NCBI RefSeq assembly: GCF_901000735.1
Contig: NC_081547.1
Coordinates: 12,197,156-12,261,155, forward strand
Direction of reading: 5' to 3'
DNA from: Corylus avellana
Lineage: Eukaryota > Streptophyta > Magnoliopsida > Fagales > Betulaceae
DNA length: 64,000 nt
The translations under genes were made by a program, and so were the position numbers. Positions 11,380-23,300 of the stretch are shown here, piece by piece. Every line of letters begins with the position of its first letter. Position 1 is the first letter of the stretch. The notes below the pieces were generated by a model. It saw nothing but the letters and a program-made list of their open reading frames with translations. It was not told the DNA's origin and did no database searches.

Positions 11380-11740
11380 TGTTAGGGATAAAATATGCCC
11401 ACATATTTATATTTATTTACCGTTTTGCTATTACCCATTCATATGGTGACACGTGTTACCATTGGTTTATGAAAGGAGAAAGATCTTCCTTTCTCCTTAA
11501 CTTGAACCCCTTCTCTTGGTCTCCTTCTCTAGGAGAACTTAGACTCTCTCACACTCATCTCCTTCTCACATATCTCACTTCTTGCATACAAATTATTGAG
11601 TATTTGAGGTATATCGTAGCTATATATTTTTATCCATATATGAGATGCTAACTTGAGCGTCGGAGGGTCTTCGGCGCCCCAACTGGAGATCCCTGACTGT
11701 ACTTTTATTTTGCAAGAACACCATAAATGTATAGGAATCT
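11380..11740 (+). mobile_element. LTR-like remnant
   Basis: Starts TGTTAGGGATAAAATATGCC and includes, at about 11650, the R-U5-like stretch GAGCGTCGGAGGGTC followed by a TTTTGCAAG box, an arrangement typical of plant gypsy-type LTRs. The right end is not identified and no internal domain follows. Confidence 0.45.
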
Positions 11741-12680
11741 CCTTCTTAGCCCAACAACGAAGAAGAACCGCTGGCAAACAGTAATGTGGACCAAAAATTG
11801 CACCAATAATATGCATATTAATTGTCAAAGAAACACAAATTAAAGGATATATCTATTTAGCAAGAACATCCTAGTCTTGCAATCTTGGATTAAAATATAT
11901 CTTTACAGCTTTGATGGACGTGGACTCCAGAATAAACTATTATCACTTAATTGAGAGGGCTCATAGATTCATTGATCGATCACGACTATACACTGTTATC
12001 ATCCTTGAAACAAAGCCTAGTTTCAATTACATTATAATCGTCAAACCCTGCCGACATAATTACGTGGCACTTAAGCAGCCCCAAATAAACGGAATAAAAA
12101 GTAATGATTTAAATGCATCACACATTTTAAGCACCAATTATATATATGTGTAGTTAAAATTGGATTTGGATTACTTGCTGATTTTTTCACTGGAGGACTC
12201 TTAAACAGTGAACGGATAAGATTGAAAGATTGAAAGCAATCTTGTCTGTTCATTTTGTTAACAGGAGATGTCAAGTGAAGAATTCACTGGAGGCAACCCA
12301 AATCCGTTGAAATTATGAAGAGGAAAATAGTGTATAAATAAAGAAGGCTACTTAATGATGAAGATGGGCAAAATCATACTAGATTATAGACTTGGATCGG
12401 AGATTTCATATTTATTAATCCATGATTGTAGTCTTGTAGATGAGTTTTATGATAAATGTATATGGACACCCGTATGGGTGAGAAGTGACTACAGAGTACA
12501 GACAAACAAAATCTGTGGTCAAACGTGAGTTGAATTTGATTTAATGCAAAGATAGAGGACGGGTACCCCACCTATTTAATTTGCAAAAGCCATCCCTAAA
12601 CACACGGGAATGCTATGTATTTATTTATTTATTATTTATTATTATTATTATTATTATTATTTTAATTTGGTGTTTTTTTT
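11741..12680. other. Intergenic, no feature seen
   Basis: AT-rich sequence with a TTATTA microsatellite near 12620-12660. No gene or element boundaries recognised. Confidence 0.5.
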
Positions 12681-12683
12681 AAA

Positions 12684-12922
12684 GTTTGTTTGGGATTGCA
12701 TCATTAAAGAGCTTAAAAATTATTTTTAGTACTTAAAAAATTGCTGTAAACAAAAGTTGACATGTTTGGTAAAAAATTTCAAAATATATATATATATATA
12801 TACACTTTTTTTTTATTCTAAAATGGCCAGAACCTCATTTGGTAAAAGCTTAAAAGTGATGCTTTTGCTTAAAGCGCTTTTTGATTTCAAAGATATATAT
12901 CTCAAACGCAATCTCAAATACG
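12684..12922. mobile_element. MITE, TTTGAGATTGCGTTTGAG family (copy 2)
   Basis: The left tip TTTGTTTGGGATTGCAT and right tip CTCAAACGCAATCTCAAAT are inverted repeats matching copy 1 at 4385-4611. The interior contains TTTGGTAAAAGCTTAAAAG words typical of short hAT-like MITEs. Confidence 0.55.
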
Positions 12923-13041
12923 TTCTTAACTAATTTTTTTTTTTTTTTTTTTTTTTAAAAGGTGGTCCTTATTTATTGCACTCGATTGTTAAAAAATAAT
13001 ATTTACTTAGAATTAAGAGAACACGAGAAAAACATCAGAGC

Positions 13042-13190
13042 AGTGCTAGAGAGCCAAAGAGAATTATCTAAAATTGTTTTCAAATTGATGTAACAAAATT
13101 TTAAAATAAAATTCGAGGGGTGGTTGGAATTCTGCCAAGTCAGTTTGGAAAAAATTCTGAACAATTCTCTTTGATTCTTTAGAACTTCTC
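13042..13190. mobile_element. MITE, AGTGCTAGAGAGCCAAA family (copy 1)
   Basis: The left tip AGTGCTAGAGAGCCAAAGAG pairs imperfectly with the right end (CTCTTTGATTCTTTAGAACT). The same tip is found at 34439-34564. Likely Mutator-type, but the TSD is not clear. Confidence 0.5.
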
Positions 13191-14519
13191 AAAACATTAT
13201 GACAGCACCTAGCTATTGTTTCTCTAAAGAGACTTGCCTAACCCATTCCTTATATTGCAATTGATCGTACATTCATTCAACTTTAGACCGAGAATGCTTG
13301 CAAGATGACTTTGATGTCGAAGAAGAGAACCAGAGCAACAACCATGGCTGCCTATTCTTTACATTAAGCATTGATCCCACGTATTAGTATGGCCAGCCGT
13401 CACTTTTTGGTTGGGCGTGTTTTTGTTGTGCATGGCGCTCGGTTCCCTACCATGTTGTTATCTGTTGGTTGAATGAGGGCAACATAAATGCATCCATGCT
13501 CCTAAGCATGCTGCACCTATCACCTCATTCTTTGCGAGGAACATAAGCGACAATTATGCTGATGTGATGATTCCCTATAACGTACGTGTGTTTCCTTGGT
13601 CTCAGAATAGCTTAGTGGGCCGATCCACTTGACCCACGGGGCCAACGGTTTTGGGCCTAACTGTTTGGACCCATGGACCTCTCTGAATTGGATACATCAG
13701 TTGCTTCCCATTCTCATGCCCGACTTGGCTGATAAGTCCGGTAGTGGTGGGAATCCCAATAAGCACTGGCCCTTTAGTCCACGTGGACAAATTCAACTCG
13801 CCCAATGAATTTCAACAATCAGATTGCTAGCCATTGGGAGGCAACAAATGTGAGTGAATTCCTATAGGGCCTATTTGTCTCTAATAGATCTTGGGTAGCC
13901 TGCCTACTTGTTGGGATAGATGGGCCGCATAAAGGCTCTCATATATTTATTATTCAGATTACTAGCAATCCGACTAACAAATTGCTGGAAGTCCAAATCC
14001 TTGTACTATTGTGACTTTTTCTTTCTTCAATTCCTTTCTTTCATTTTCTCCTCCATTTATTTTTATTTCTTTCCAAGCAAATAGAACTTATCGAAGAAAA
14101 CAAAGGTTAATTAGAAATAAGTAGCTTCAGCCCAAACCCAAGGTTTTGTGCGGCATATGAATATATATGTTTCGAAACTCGGGAAAATGTGAAAACAGTT
14201 ATTGTAGTTATACTGATTTGTAATAAGTTCTTTGTGATATAAAAATATTTTGAGAGTTCTTCGTGGTATGCAAATATAACAAATAAATTTCTACTATTAA
14301 CTTCTATCTAAATTCTTGACGGATCCTACTAGTGTGTCACATCAAATCCAATTATATAGCGACATTATATGCATTATTAGAGCTACATGAAGAATTATAT
14401 TACCTTTTACATTTTTGTTAAACCTTTTATAATGGAATTTCTTGCGAGAGAGGGAGAAAGATTCTGATCATTTGAATGATGTCGAAAGGGCAAACTTTTC
14501 AACAGAGAATATGAAGGTG

Positions 14520-14550
<31 letters not shown>

Positions 14551-14896
14551 TGTATGAAGGTGATTTTCTTTCTCAACTAAACATCCAACAAAAGGGTCTG
14601 TTTGGCAAGATTTTTAATTACTCTTTTGGCTTCACAAACGTTAAAATTGGGAAATTCACAATTTAATACTTTTATAGTCAAAATATGTTAATTTCAAAAG
14701 GAAAAAAATCAAGAGCTCTAGTCTGATGCAGTTGGCCAGAGAACACAGTTAATCACAGAGAATTACCAAGGGGAGTTTTTATGCTAGTGGATTAAAATTT
14801 TGAAGACTGCCTTTCATGTTGCTCCTTTTCTATTCTATGGTAAGTTTGGTAGAAGAATTAAACTCATGGAATGGAAATAGCTGTTTTATAGTTTGG
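13191..14896. other. Intergenic, no gene supported
   Basis: Mixed-composition DNA. The block 13590-13920 is more GC-balanced and may be retrotransposon-derived, but no protein domain or terminal structure can be read. A T26 run lies at 14520. Confidence 0.4.
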
Positions 14897-14899
14897 TAA

Positions 14900-15633
14900 C
14901 ACTACAAAAAAAAAAAAGAAAAAAAAAGGCCATTTTTTGACGTGGCAAACAGTAAATCATGTTTGCTACGTCAATAAATTTTGACCCAGACACGTCAAAA
15001 AAAAAAAATTCTATTGGATTGGATATTGTATTGGATTTGATATTGTACTAGATATTAGATATTGTATTAGATATTAGATTTTGGATATTGGATATTAGAT
15101 ATTGTATTGGATATTGGATTGGATATTAGATATTGTATATTAGATATTGGATATGTATTGGATTGGATATTGGATATTGGATATTGTAATTGTAATTGTA
15201 ATTGTATTTGGATATCAGGTTAATTGTAATTGTATTTGTATTTAGATATCAGGTTAATTGTAATTGTATTTGGATGAATGTAGTATTTACATTTAATTGG
15301 AAAAAAAAGAAAAAAAAAATACATTTTTGATGTGTCAAACGGAGTGACACGTCAAAAAAGATGGTCAAAATTTTTGACGTTGCAATAATTCCACGCCAAA
15401 AACTTTTTGACGTGGCGATATTCCCACGTCAAAAACTTTTGACGTGGCGATATTCCCATGTCAAAAAATTTTGATGTGGCATTATAGACACGTCAAAAAT
15501 CTGGGATTTTTGACACCCCCGTTTTAACCGTTGAGGAATTTCAAAAGGCCCACGTCAAAAGGGGTTTTTGACGTGTTAATATCATTGACACATCAAAAAC
15601 TCCTAGTTAAAAATTCCCTGCATTTTTGTAGTG
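14900..15633. mobile_element. Non-autonomous CACTA (En/Spm-type) transposon
   Basis: 734 bp, beginning CACTACAAAAAA and ending TTTTTGTAGTG, with the 3-bp TSD TAA on both sides (14897-14899 and 15634-15636). Subterminal regions carry many copies of TTTTTGACGTG or its complement in both orientations, the pattern expected of transposase-binding motifs. No coding capacity; the centre is a minisatellite (see 15012-15290). Confidence 0.93.
15012..15290. repeat. Degenerate GATATTGGATATT minisatellite inside the CACTA element
   Basis: Irregular tandem array of TTGGATATT, TTAGATATTG and TGTATTGGATT units, ending in TTGTAATTGTAATTGTAATT and two copies of a GGATATCAGGTTAATTGTAA unit. It lies wholly between the two subterminal regions. 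Confidence 0.85.
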
Positions 15634-15701
15634 TAAGCTTTTTAGCCTTAAAAAAAAAAAAAAAAAGGATTAGCTATTCCTATATATATATATAAAACCC
15701 C

Positions 15702-15702
<1 letters not shown>

Positions 15703-15742
<40 letters not shown>
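15703..15742. repeat. (AT)20 microsatellite
   Basis: Uninterrupted AT dinucleotides just right of the CACTA element. Confidence 0.9.
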
Positions 15743-15745
<3 letters not shown>

Positions 15746-16211
15746 ATTGAAATCTATTGGAATCCATCTCGGAGTTTGTCGAAATCCGCCACCTAGAGTT
15801 CGCTGGCCATCAAAGTTCTACCTTAAATAAACAGAGTTTTGGCTTCTTCTTTTTTTTCTTTTTTATTATTATTATTATTATTATTATTTTTTAATAATTT
15901 TGGTTTAATATCGGTGAAAACATGTATTGTTGCCAAACTGAAGAATATGAATAGCCATTTCATTTCATCTTTTATTTCTAGGAATAACTATTTCTTTTTC
16001 TAATAGAATAACCATTTCACGCACCAAACGCCCCCTATGAAGTGAGATTGATAGACTTGTTATATCCACTTGTATGAACCCTTATATATATCTCTTTTAG
16101 GATGTCTACGACGATTGTTTCTGCAATAACTGCATTTGGCTCTCAGATGGCAACCCATATTTCTGTTTGTCATTTGATTCTTGTATGTTAAAGTGGTGTG
16201 ACAATTCAACC

Positions 16212-16317
16212 CTTTTCATCAGTGATTTTGTCTTGTGAACAGTGGTTACCATTTCTCCACTGTTCTTTTCATCAGTGATTTTGTCTTGTAAACAGTGGTT
16301 ACCATTTCTCCACTGTT
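16212..16317. repeat. 53-bp tandem duplication
   Basis: Unit CTTTTCATCAGTGATTTTGT... at 16212-16264 and 16265-16317 with one G/A difference. The copies contain GAACAGTGGTTACC; no gene is associated. Confidence 0.9.
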
Positions 16318-16473
16318 CTTGCTTTGTTCTCCCTGCCCATTTTCTTTGGTGCTCGTGAGCCAGCAGGTTCAGAGAGGTTATCTACAACCGCGAGACCACA
16401 AAACAATGATGCAGTGAGATAAAAAGCCAAGGATGCTTTTAGAGTAATGGATGTGGTCCAGTCCTAGTACTTT

Positions 16474-16692
16474 CTATTTATTTTATTTTATTTGGCACCG
16501 AGTACTGACTAATCCCGGGGGTGCATAAGCCCTCAGCAAGAAGTTTCTCGTAAGTGCACCTCGGTTAATTGAAAGAGCAAACCCCCAGTCCAATGGCCCC
16601 AAGAAGCAGTTTGCACTTGGTGGTGGGTTTCGACGTAAGACCTTGAGGAGCATACTCAAAGTCCCAGGTTGTCCAACCACTAAGCTAACCCC
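16474..16692 (-). mobile_element. tRNA-derived SINE (Au-like)
   Basis: On the minus strand it starts GGGGTTAGCTTAGTGGTTGG, which fits a pol III A box, followed about 50 bp on by a B-box-like CGTCGAAACCC. It continues with a body containing GAGGTGCACTTACGAG and GCACCCCCGGGATTAGTC and ends in an AAATAAAATAAAATAAA tail. This is the layout of widespread plant SINEs. I could not find a convincing TSD. Confidence 0.78.
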
Positions 16693-17339
16693 TTGGAGTT
16701 CTTGTACTGTTTCTTAAGCCAAGACCAAAAGATTCCCATAATGAAATGAAAAAATTAAAGAAAATATCGGAATACAAGAAAATAGAGACAAAATAATTTT
16801 GGAGCGTTCGGTAATAAAAACTTACGTCCACCACTAGCGAAGAACAAAACAGGAATACATTTATTTTTAACAACTTTTGAGGGTATACATCAACAATAAT
16901 ATAGGTCTACGATTCTGGATATCTGAATGAAGAGAATTGTTTTAACGGATATATCCATCATTGTCATTGAGCTACATGGATCAGTCAAATGTTCAATGGA
17001 AAATGAAAATATTTTACAACCACCCTTCACAAATCAGGGGCATATTTACCCTAAATACCTCACCACCCACTAAAACAAAGATATATAATAACTCCTACTT
17101 GTAATGTTATGCTCCATTTCTTGACCTGTATGCTTCTCTACTACTAGTGTTTTCCCCCCCATAATCCCCTAAATTTACTTCCAATGAAAATGGATGAGAA
17201 CATAACTAAGTATATGCAACCCAACAGCCGAACAAATTTTGTCTCTCTCATACGTGATATAAGGAAATGAAACCCCAAAACTGGTGAGCCAAAGAGAAAA
17301 AAAGAAAAGAAAAGAAAAGAAAAGGAATGAAAAACTGAA

Positions 17340-20300
17340 TCACAGTGGTCGTGTTACCGTCAACCCTGGGGGAAATCCATTTCCAACTTTCTGCGGTTTC
17401 TTCTTGAAATTCGTTATGCTACAATGCGGACATATGTATTCCAGTCCATCTGTTTTTGCATAATCCTGCAAGTTGAAAACAAATTATGACAAAACAATAG
17501 TTTTTTTTTTTTTTGAAACAAATCCAACTCGTGTTGTCACAAACAACAGGTGCTAATGGAGTTGCAACACTGATACCTTAAACGCTCCGAGACCCTGCCT
17601 TCTGTCACAGCCAAAGTGCGCCCACTCGCCACATATGCCACAATTCACCCAATCCCCTGCTGCGCTACTGTTGAACATTTGTACACTTCCAACGTGAGCA
17701 AAAATTGATATAACATAAATATTAATACGTACCAAAACAGCACAAAGAATGAGAAAAGTACGAACCTGTGACATAACAAGCAACACTCCCCATCAACATC
17801 ATCATGAGCCAATTCATATTCTAGAAGGTATGTTTCATAATGTCTTTTAAGCGTATTACCAACACCCTGTCGAAACAAATAGATTGCCAGCATCAAATGC
17901 AAGTTTAATAAAATACTTGGTGTTTGATGAGTGTTATACGATTAAACTTGTAGATTCTAAATATGCTCGATACAACTTATCCACATGTGAGTTCTTTTAT
18001 TTAGCCAAGCTTCATTAATGTCCCCGCTTCTTTAAATACTCTAGGAGCAAACGCTGTATCCCGATATATCTCAAAATCAAGAACAAAAATCAGAGAAAGG
18101 ATTATGGGGCATACAGTCATTCTATTCGTCATTGTGTAATTATGCATCTTCGAAAAGATCTGCCCTTTCCAGTTGATACCATTGCCAACATGAAAGCCTC
18201 CTCTTGTAACCACCTAAGAACACCCAAACTCTTCAGTAAGAAAGCGTACTAATTCTTTCAAACCAGAAAAATGCAATGAACTCACCTCTTTGTACAAGTT
18301 GTAGAGGTCAAGACGCTTCCCGTTAAGTATGGCATCTGGGAACTCAGCAATTCCACCTTGAGGGATAAGTCGAGTGTGGCCGCGAAGAATTAGAAACTGC
18401 ATCACGTCCTTCAGAAACTCCTCCTGCAAGAGCAGAATAAATATTTAGGAAAACAAGAAAATGTCTCAAATTAGGGTCCAGAGTAGAAGTAAGAGTTCTA
18501 GAGTCTATCTTAAAGTCTATTTTAATGTTATCTGGAACTTGATTTCCTAAGGATCTGAATACCACATAATATCTCATGATTGGATGGACTTGCATATAGC
18601 ACGAAGAGATAGGCAATCAGAGTAGGAATGTGATAAGGTACTTTGAACTTAAGACCAGTATTTTTTTTTTTTTTTTTTTTTTTAACATGTATGCCCGCTT
18701 TGCCTCAAAACTTTGGATCATTTAGTTTCAATCTATTTATTTTGAGACCATTTACCACAAGAGTTACTGTGTTTCAACGAGTCCCGTGGGTAAGATATTG
18801 GTACATTAAGAAAAATTGTTAATTCACTTATTGTATATTTTGATCAAGTAAACAAAATTCATGAAGCTCGTAACGTAAAAGCTTTTACTTCCACTTTCAC
18901 TACAGAAATGACTATAATTTGGATGTATCATTTCGTTTTGTATATTTTTCATTTCTTCTTTAACCTAATGCAATATGCAAGAACAGACAAAATGGAATCC
19001 CAAAAGAACCACATTTGACAGCCAAACTTGTAACTGGTCCTGCAAAAACAAATTAGACAATTCACCTCAGAGCAATTCTGCATTGGACTTCTACCACACC
19101 CATGTTTCTTCAATGGTAGTGGATTCAAGGAAATAATCTGCTTAGCCTGAGATGAGCTTGAATATGATCTTCGTTGCGTTGGAGGAGTTGATCCTACAGT
19201 ATTGTGCTTTGCGGGGGTAACAACTGGCAAATTAGCCTTAGCTTGGCCTCCATCATGCCCATCTGCTTCAGACATTCCAGAAAATGGTGTCATTTTATGG
19301 CGTCGAACGTGGGGAATAGGCCTCATTGCAGCAACCTTCAATCTTTTCCTAGCTGGGAGCAAGGGCATGCTAACCCCGTTCCGCAATCCAGTGTCCTTGA
19401 CCTCTTCATCAATTTTATTAGATGCACCATCATGAGAAGCAGGGCCAGTCCCTTGGCTTGATTCAGCCCTCTTTCGACTAGGAGCAGGTGGTCGCAACCA
19501 ACTAGGGGGACTGCTAAAAATTAAATTGTCTGTAAAAGCATCTTTCCCATGCCTTGAACAGAAAAAAAGTAGACGCTCAGCATCATCTCTCTCAAAAGAG
19601 GCAACAGGCAATCCCTGAATGCTGGCAACACCAAGTACAACTAAACTACGAAATGAAACATCTGGTGCTAGCTGCCTCAAAACCTGAAAACAAAACAGAA
19701 CAAGCATGGTAACAACGTCAAGTGCTAGCTCAACAGGGTTAAGTGTGCTTAATAAAAAACTATGATTATCTGAGAAAAATTCAGATTTGTAGAAGTGATT
19801 TTCCATACAATACGAGGTTTAAAAATTCAAAGAACTTGATCTTCAAGAGCTGAAATTCTAATAATTTTCTCCATGTTCAATTTAAGGCTTAATAATTCTC
19901 AATGCTTACCACTTCAAAATATCTTAAAGAATCATAACGTCCCAACTCCTCAGGATCTAAATATATGGAAAGAGTATAGATTTGACTCCAGCTTTGGCCG
20001 GTGAACAGTGAACCCACCCCAAGTGCTAATTTGGTTTATGAACATTTAAAGGATAATAAAGAGTAAGGTACAGACTAATCCAGCTAATGCGCAATAAAGA
20101 TTTCCAACAATCAAAGTACAACCCAACATATTTCATCTTGTTTGTCACTACTCAAAGAAAACCAAATAATTACATATTTATAAACCACATAAATATAATA
20201 AATACTCATTTCCATAAAGTTTCCCCCAGGTTGCTATCAGCCCACTTGTAACTAAATCAGCTGCAATCCCAGGCTCCTCATTTCTCAAATGAAAAGGGGA

Positions 20301-23300
20301 AAAGGTCTAAATATCAGAATTAACAATTACAAGCCGTGCTTTTGAATCTGCTAGAACTTACAAAATAAAAAGTCTTGTATCTTCTAGGTTACATTTTGCA
20401 ACATTTAATGCCTACCAAAACAGTGATGCCATTTATAGAGATATCTCTAACCATTACCTACAGCAGTTATATCTAAGCTCCATGGTGTCACACCCATATC
20501 CAGATCCCCATAATTAACAATATCAAACTGAAGGTTTACAGACTAAAGGGGAAAAAAAGAAAAGAAAAAAAAAGAAAGACGCCAACTGAACATTGTTTTA
20601 GATTTGTGTTCTATAGCCATTAAAATACAATCATTGTCCGTCCAGGTGCACTTTTACTTGTAAAAAGTTAGGGCAATTTACACACAAGTGACAATTTAAT
20701 ATTGAAAAAATTATGTCTACATGAATCAAGCTGAAAGTTTGGAATTGAGGAGCATGTTCAAGAAAAAGCAAAACCCTTGAGAGGAAACTCATAATGCTTA
20801 CCAAAAAGGAAGAAGTGAAACAGAGTGTGGGCAAATTCATAACAATAACATCACTCTAACAAAGAAGGTACTGTTTGTTTTGGTGGGGGGAAGAAAAGGG
20901 TTGGAGGGGGGGGATTAGGAAGAGAAAGAGTGGTGGTTGAAATACCTGTGAAGCCCATGTAGGGACCTTCATGCAAACTTCAAATACTGTTGCTCCACAG
21001 GCAACTGAAGCAGATTTACGAGGCTCAGAGAAAGTAATTTTGTTCTCCTCACCGTCAGGCAGTGCATGAACTAATTGACTCTTCTCAATAATTTCATTCT
21101 TTATATGATTCTCCAGGAGCTGAAGATCAATGTCATTAAGTATAAGAATCCAACATCTCCAATACCAAAACCTTTACACAAATTCTTTTGGATTACCTGA
21201 TCATCAAAGCAAGTTTGCGCACTGCCAGACACCAGAAGTGAGACGTGGGCACAACTGCAGGTTGTCACATCACATCGCATTGTCACAACACCACGAGAAA
21301 ATGTCCCTGCCTGAAGAGGTGGAGGAGGGGCACTGAACCAATTGTAATGGAATTGATATATTAGAAAATTATACATAAAAGAAAATGAGGACCCAAACAA
21401 GTATTCATAAAACATTGCCAAAATACAAGGAATTTAAAAGATTAAAAAAATTTCAAGATGTTCAAAAACCCAAAAAGTGTCAGAGCAACAAAATAAGAGC
21501 AGGTTTTCTTGCAAACAAGGGCATAAGCACCTCTTTGCAAACCTGCACAGTTATTTTTAAATATTAAGCTGATGGAAACCAAAAGAATTCAAAGAGACAA
21601 AACAGTGTAACATCATAAAGATATTCGCTGTACATATCAACAATGTCCAAGATGAATAATACCTAAACTTGCCATGAAGTTTGCTCCCACGTATCTGAAA
21701 TAACACAGAAAAAAGTTAAGAAATTAAGTAAGAAAAATCAAGACGTCCTCACAGCAAAAACATGATAATAAACACACAGACAAGACCCGTGCAGGCATTC
21801 CATCACCACTTACTTCAATGTTCAAGAGGGCATTGATGCCATCTTCTAATGATTCTAGTAGACATGCATCCTGAAAAGAAATCAACTCATAAGCAAACTA
21901 TCAACAAAATATATATGTAGGTGGATGGCTGTTTTTGTCTAAGTTCACAATGGCGTCCATGTGTTCGTAAGCAAAGAAGAAGCAACAATATAGACCAGTA
22001 AAGAGAGATCCATCCCAGCTTACCAATGTGCAATGCACTCCACAAACAAGAATCCTTAAGCTCACATCATCATCATGTATCCTTATAGCAGGCAGAGCAC
22101 CTAAAGAACCTTCATCATCTCCCTCAACATCCATCTCAGGGGGGTCAACATTGATTTTCAAACGGTCCCCAAGAAGGCATGGCCCCAGCTCACCAATAAC
22201 TTTATGGCTGTTAGCAGGAAGGACATGGTTGTTTCGTATGCAGTAAATCCTAAAGGAAGCTTGTGCAAGTTGGAAAGCATCCCATGTATGAGTTGATGAA
22301 CTGCAATCCAACAAAAGACAACAATGAAATGTCATCTGAAGCTAATATCTTACTAATTTACCTCTCCAACACCACCCCTCCCCCCCCCCCCCCAAAAAAA
22401 AAAAAAAAACACAAGCGGAGCAGCCTATGAGTGCTTTCCATAAGCTACAATTAATCAGCGCCATAGATTAATGTCAAGGATGCATAAATAGACTTGATTT
22501 CCAACTGGGGACTTATCATAAATCTAGGAAAATTAAGTGGGGAGGTGTGCCAGACTCCCTTGCTGAGGGGTCACATAAGCACAGATCTAGACAAACCTCA
22601 ATGTCTGAATCAGGATTAGATTAATCCATTTAGCAAACAAGCAAAACAACCAAACAAACCAAATACAAAAATTTTCTAAGTTATCATTTTACTATCTTAT
22701 TAATCTATAAAATCCATGTGTCCATGTGGGCAAGTGCACATAAAAAATATATACATATAATGTGACCCAGAGAGATGATTTATCTTGCCTCCAAACATGC
22801 AGATAGAGATATTGTTCATACAATGCCTAAAATACGCAGGTAATCCTCAACAACCCAGTTGATTGAATTCCTATATAGCATTCCATGTATAAGTAACACA
22901 ACACAGTCACACGAACATTTTATTTATGCATATATAAAACCTTTTTTATTGGTATTTATGCATATATAAAAATAAATCAAGCAAGATTGCAATTATTAGC
23001 CAAGAACTCAAGTAGACACTGAGTAAACATTACGGGACAAAGTAAGAGCCACTACCAGCACCTACTTTGTAAAAGATAATATACCTCTGTACCACTGAAA
23101 ATAATGCATGACGAAAATGGCAAGCAGCATAAAAAGAAATTGCATTCTTCCAATATATCACAAAAGGAATCCCCTGCAAAAAGGAAGCAAGCCAATTCAA
23201 TCAATTTTTTTCCATGAACTATAATTATATCAAACCATTAAATGCAAGCTTGCAGCTCTAGAATTGAAAGCTAAGTAGCTAACACCAAGCTTATTCATTA

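Noticed and set aside
9774..16317. CRISPR-like arrays in the tandem duplications (29 bp twice, 53 bp twice)
   Set aside because: Only two copies each, directly adjacent without spacers, in a plant genome.
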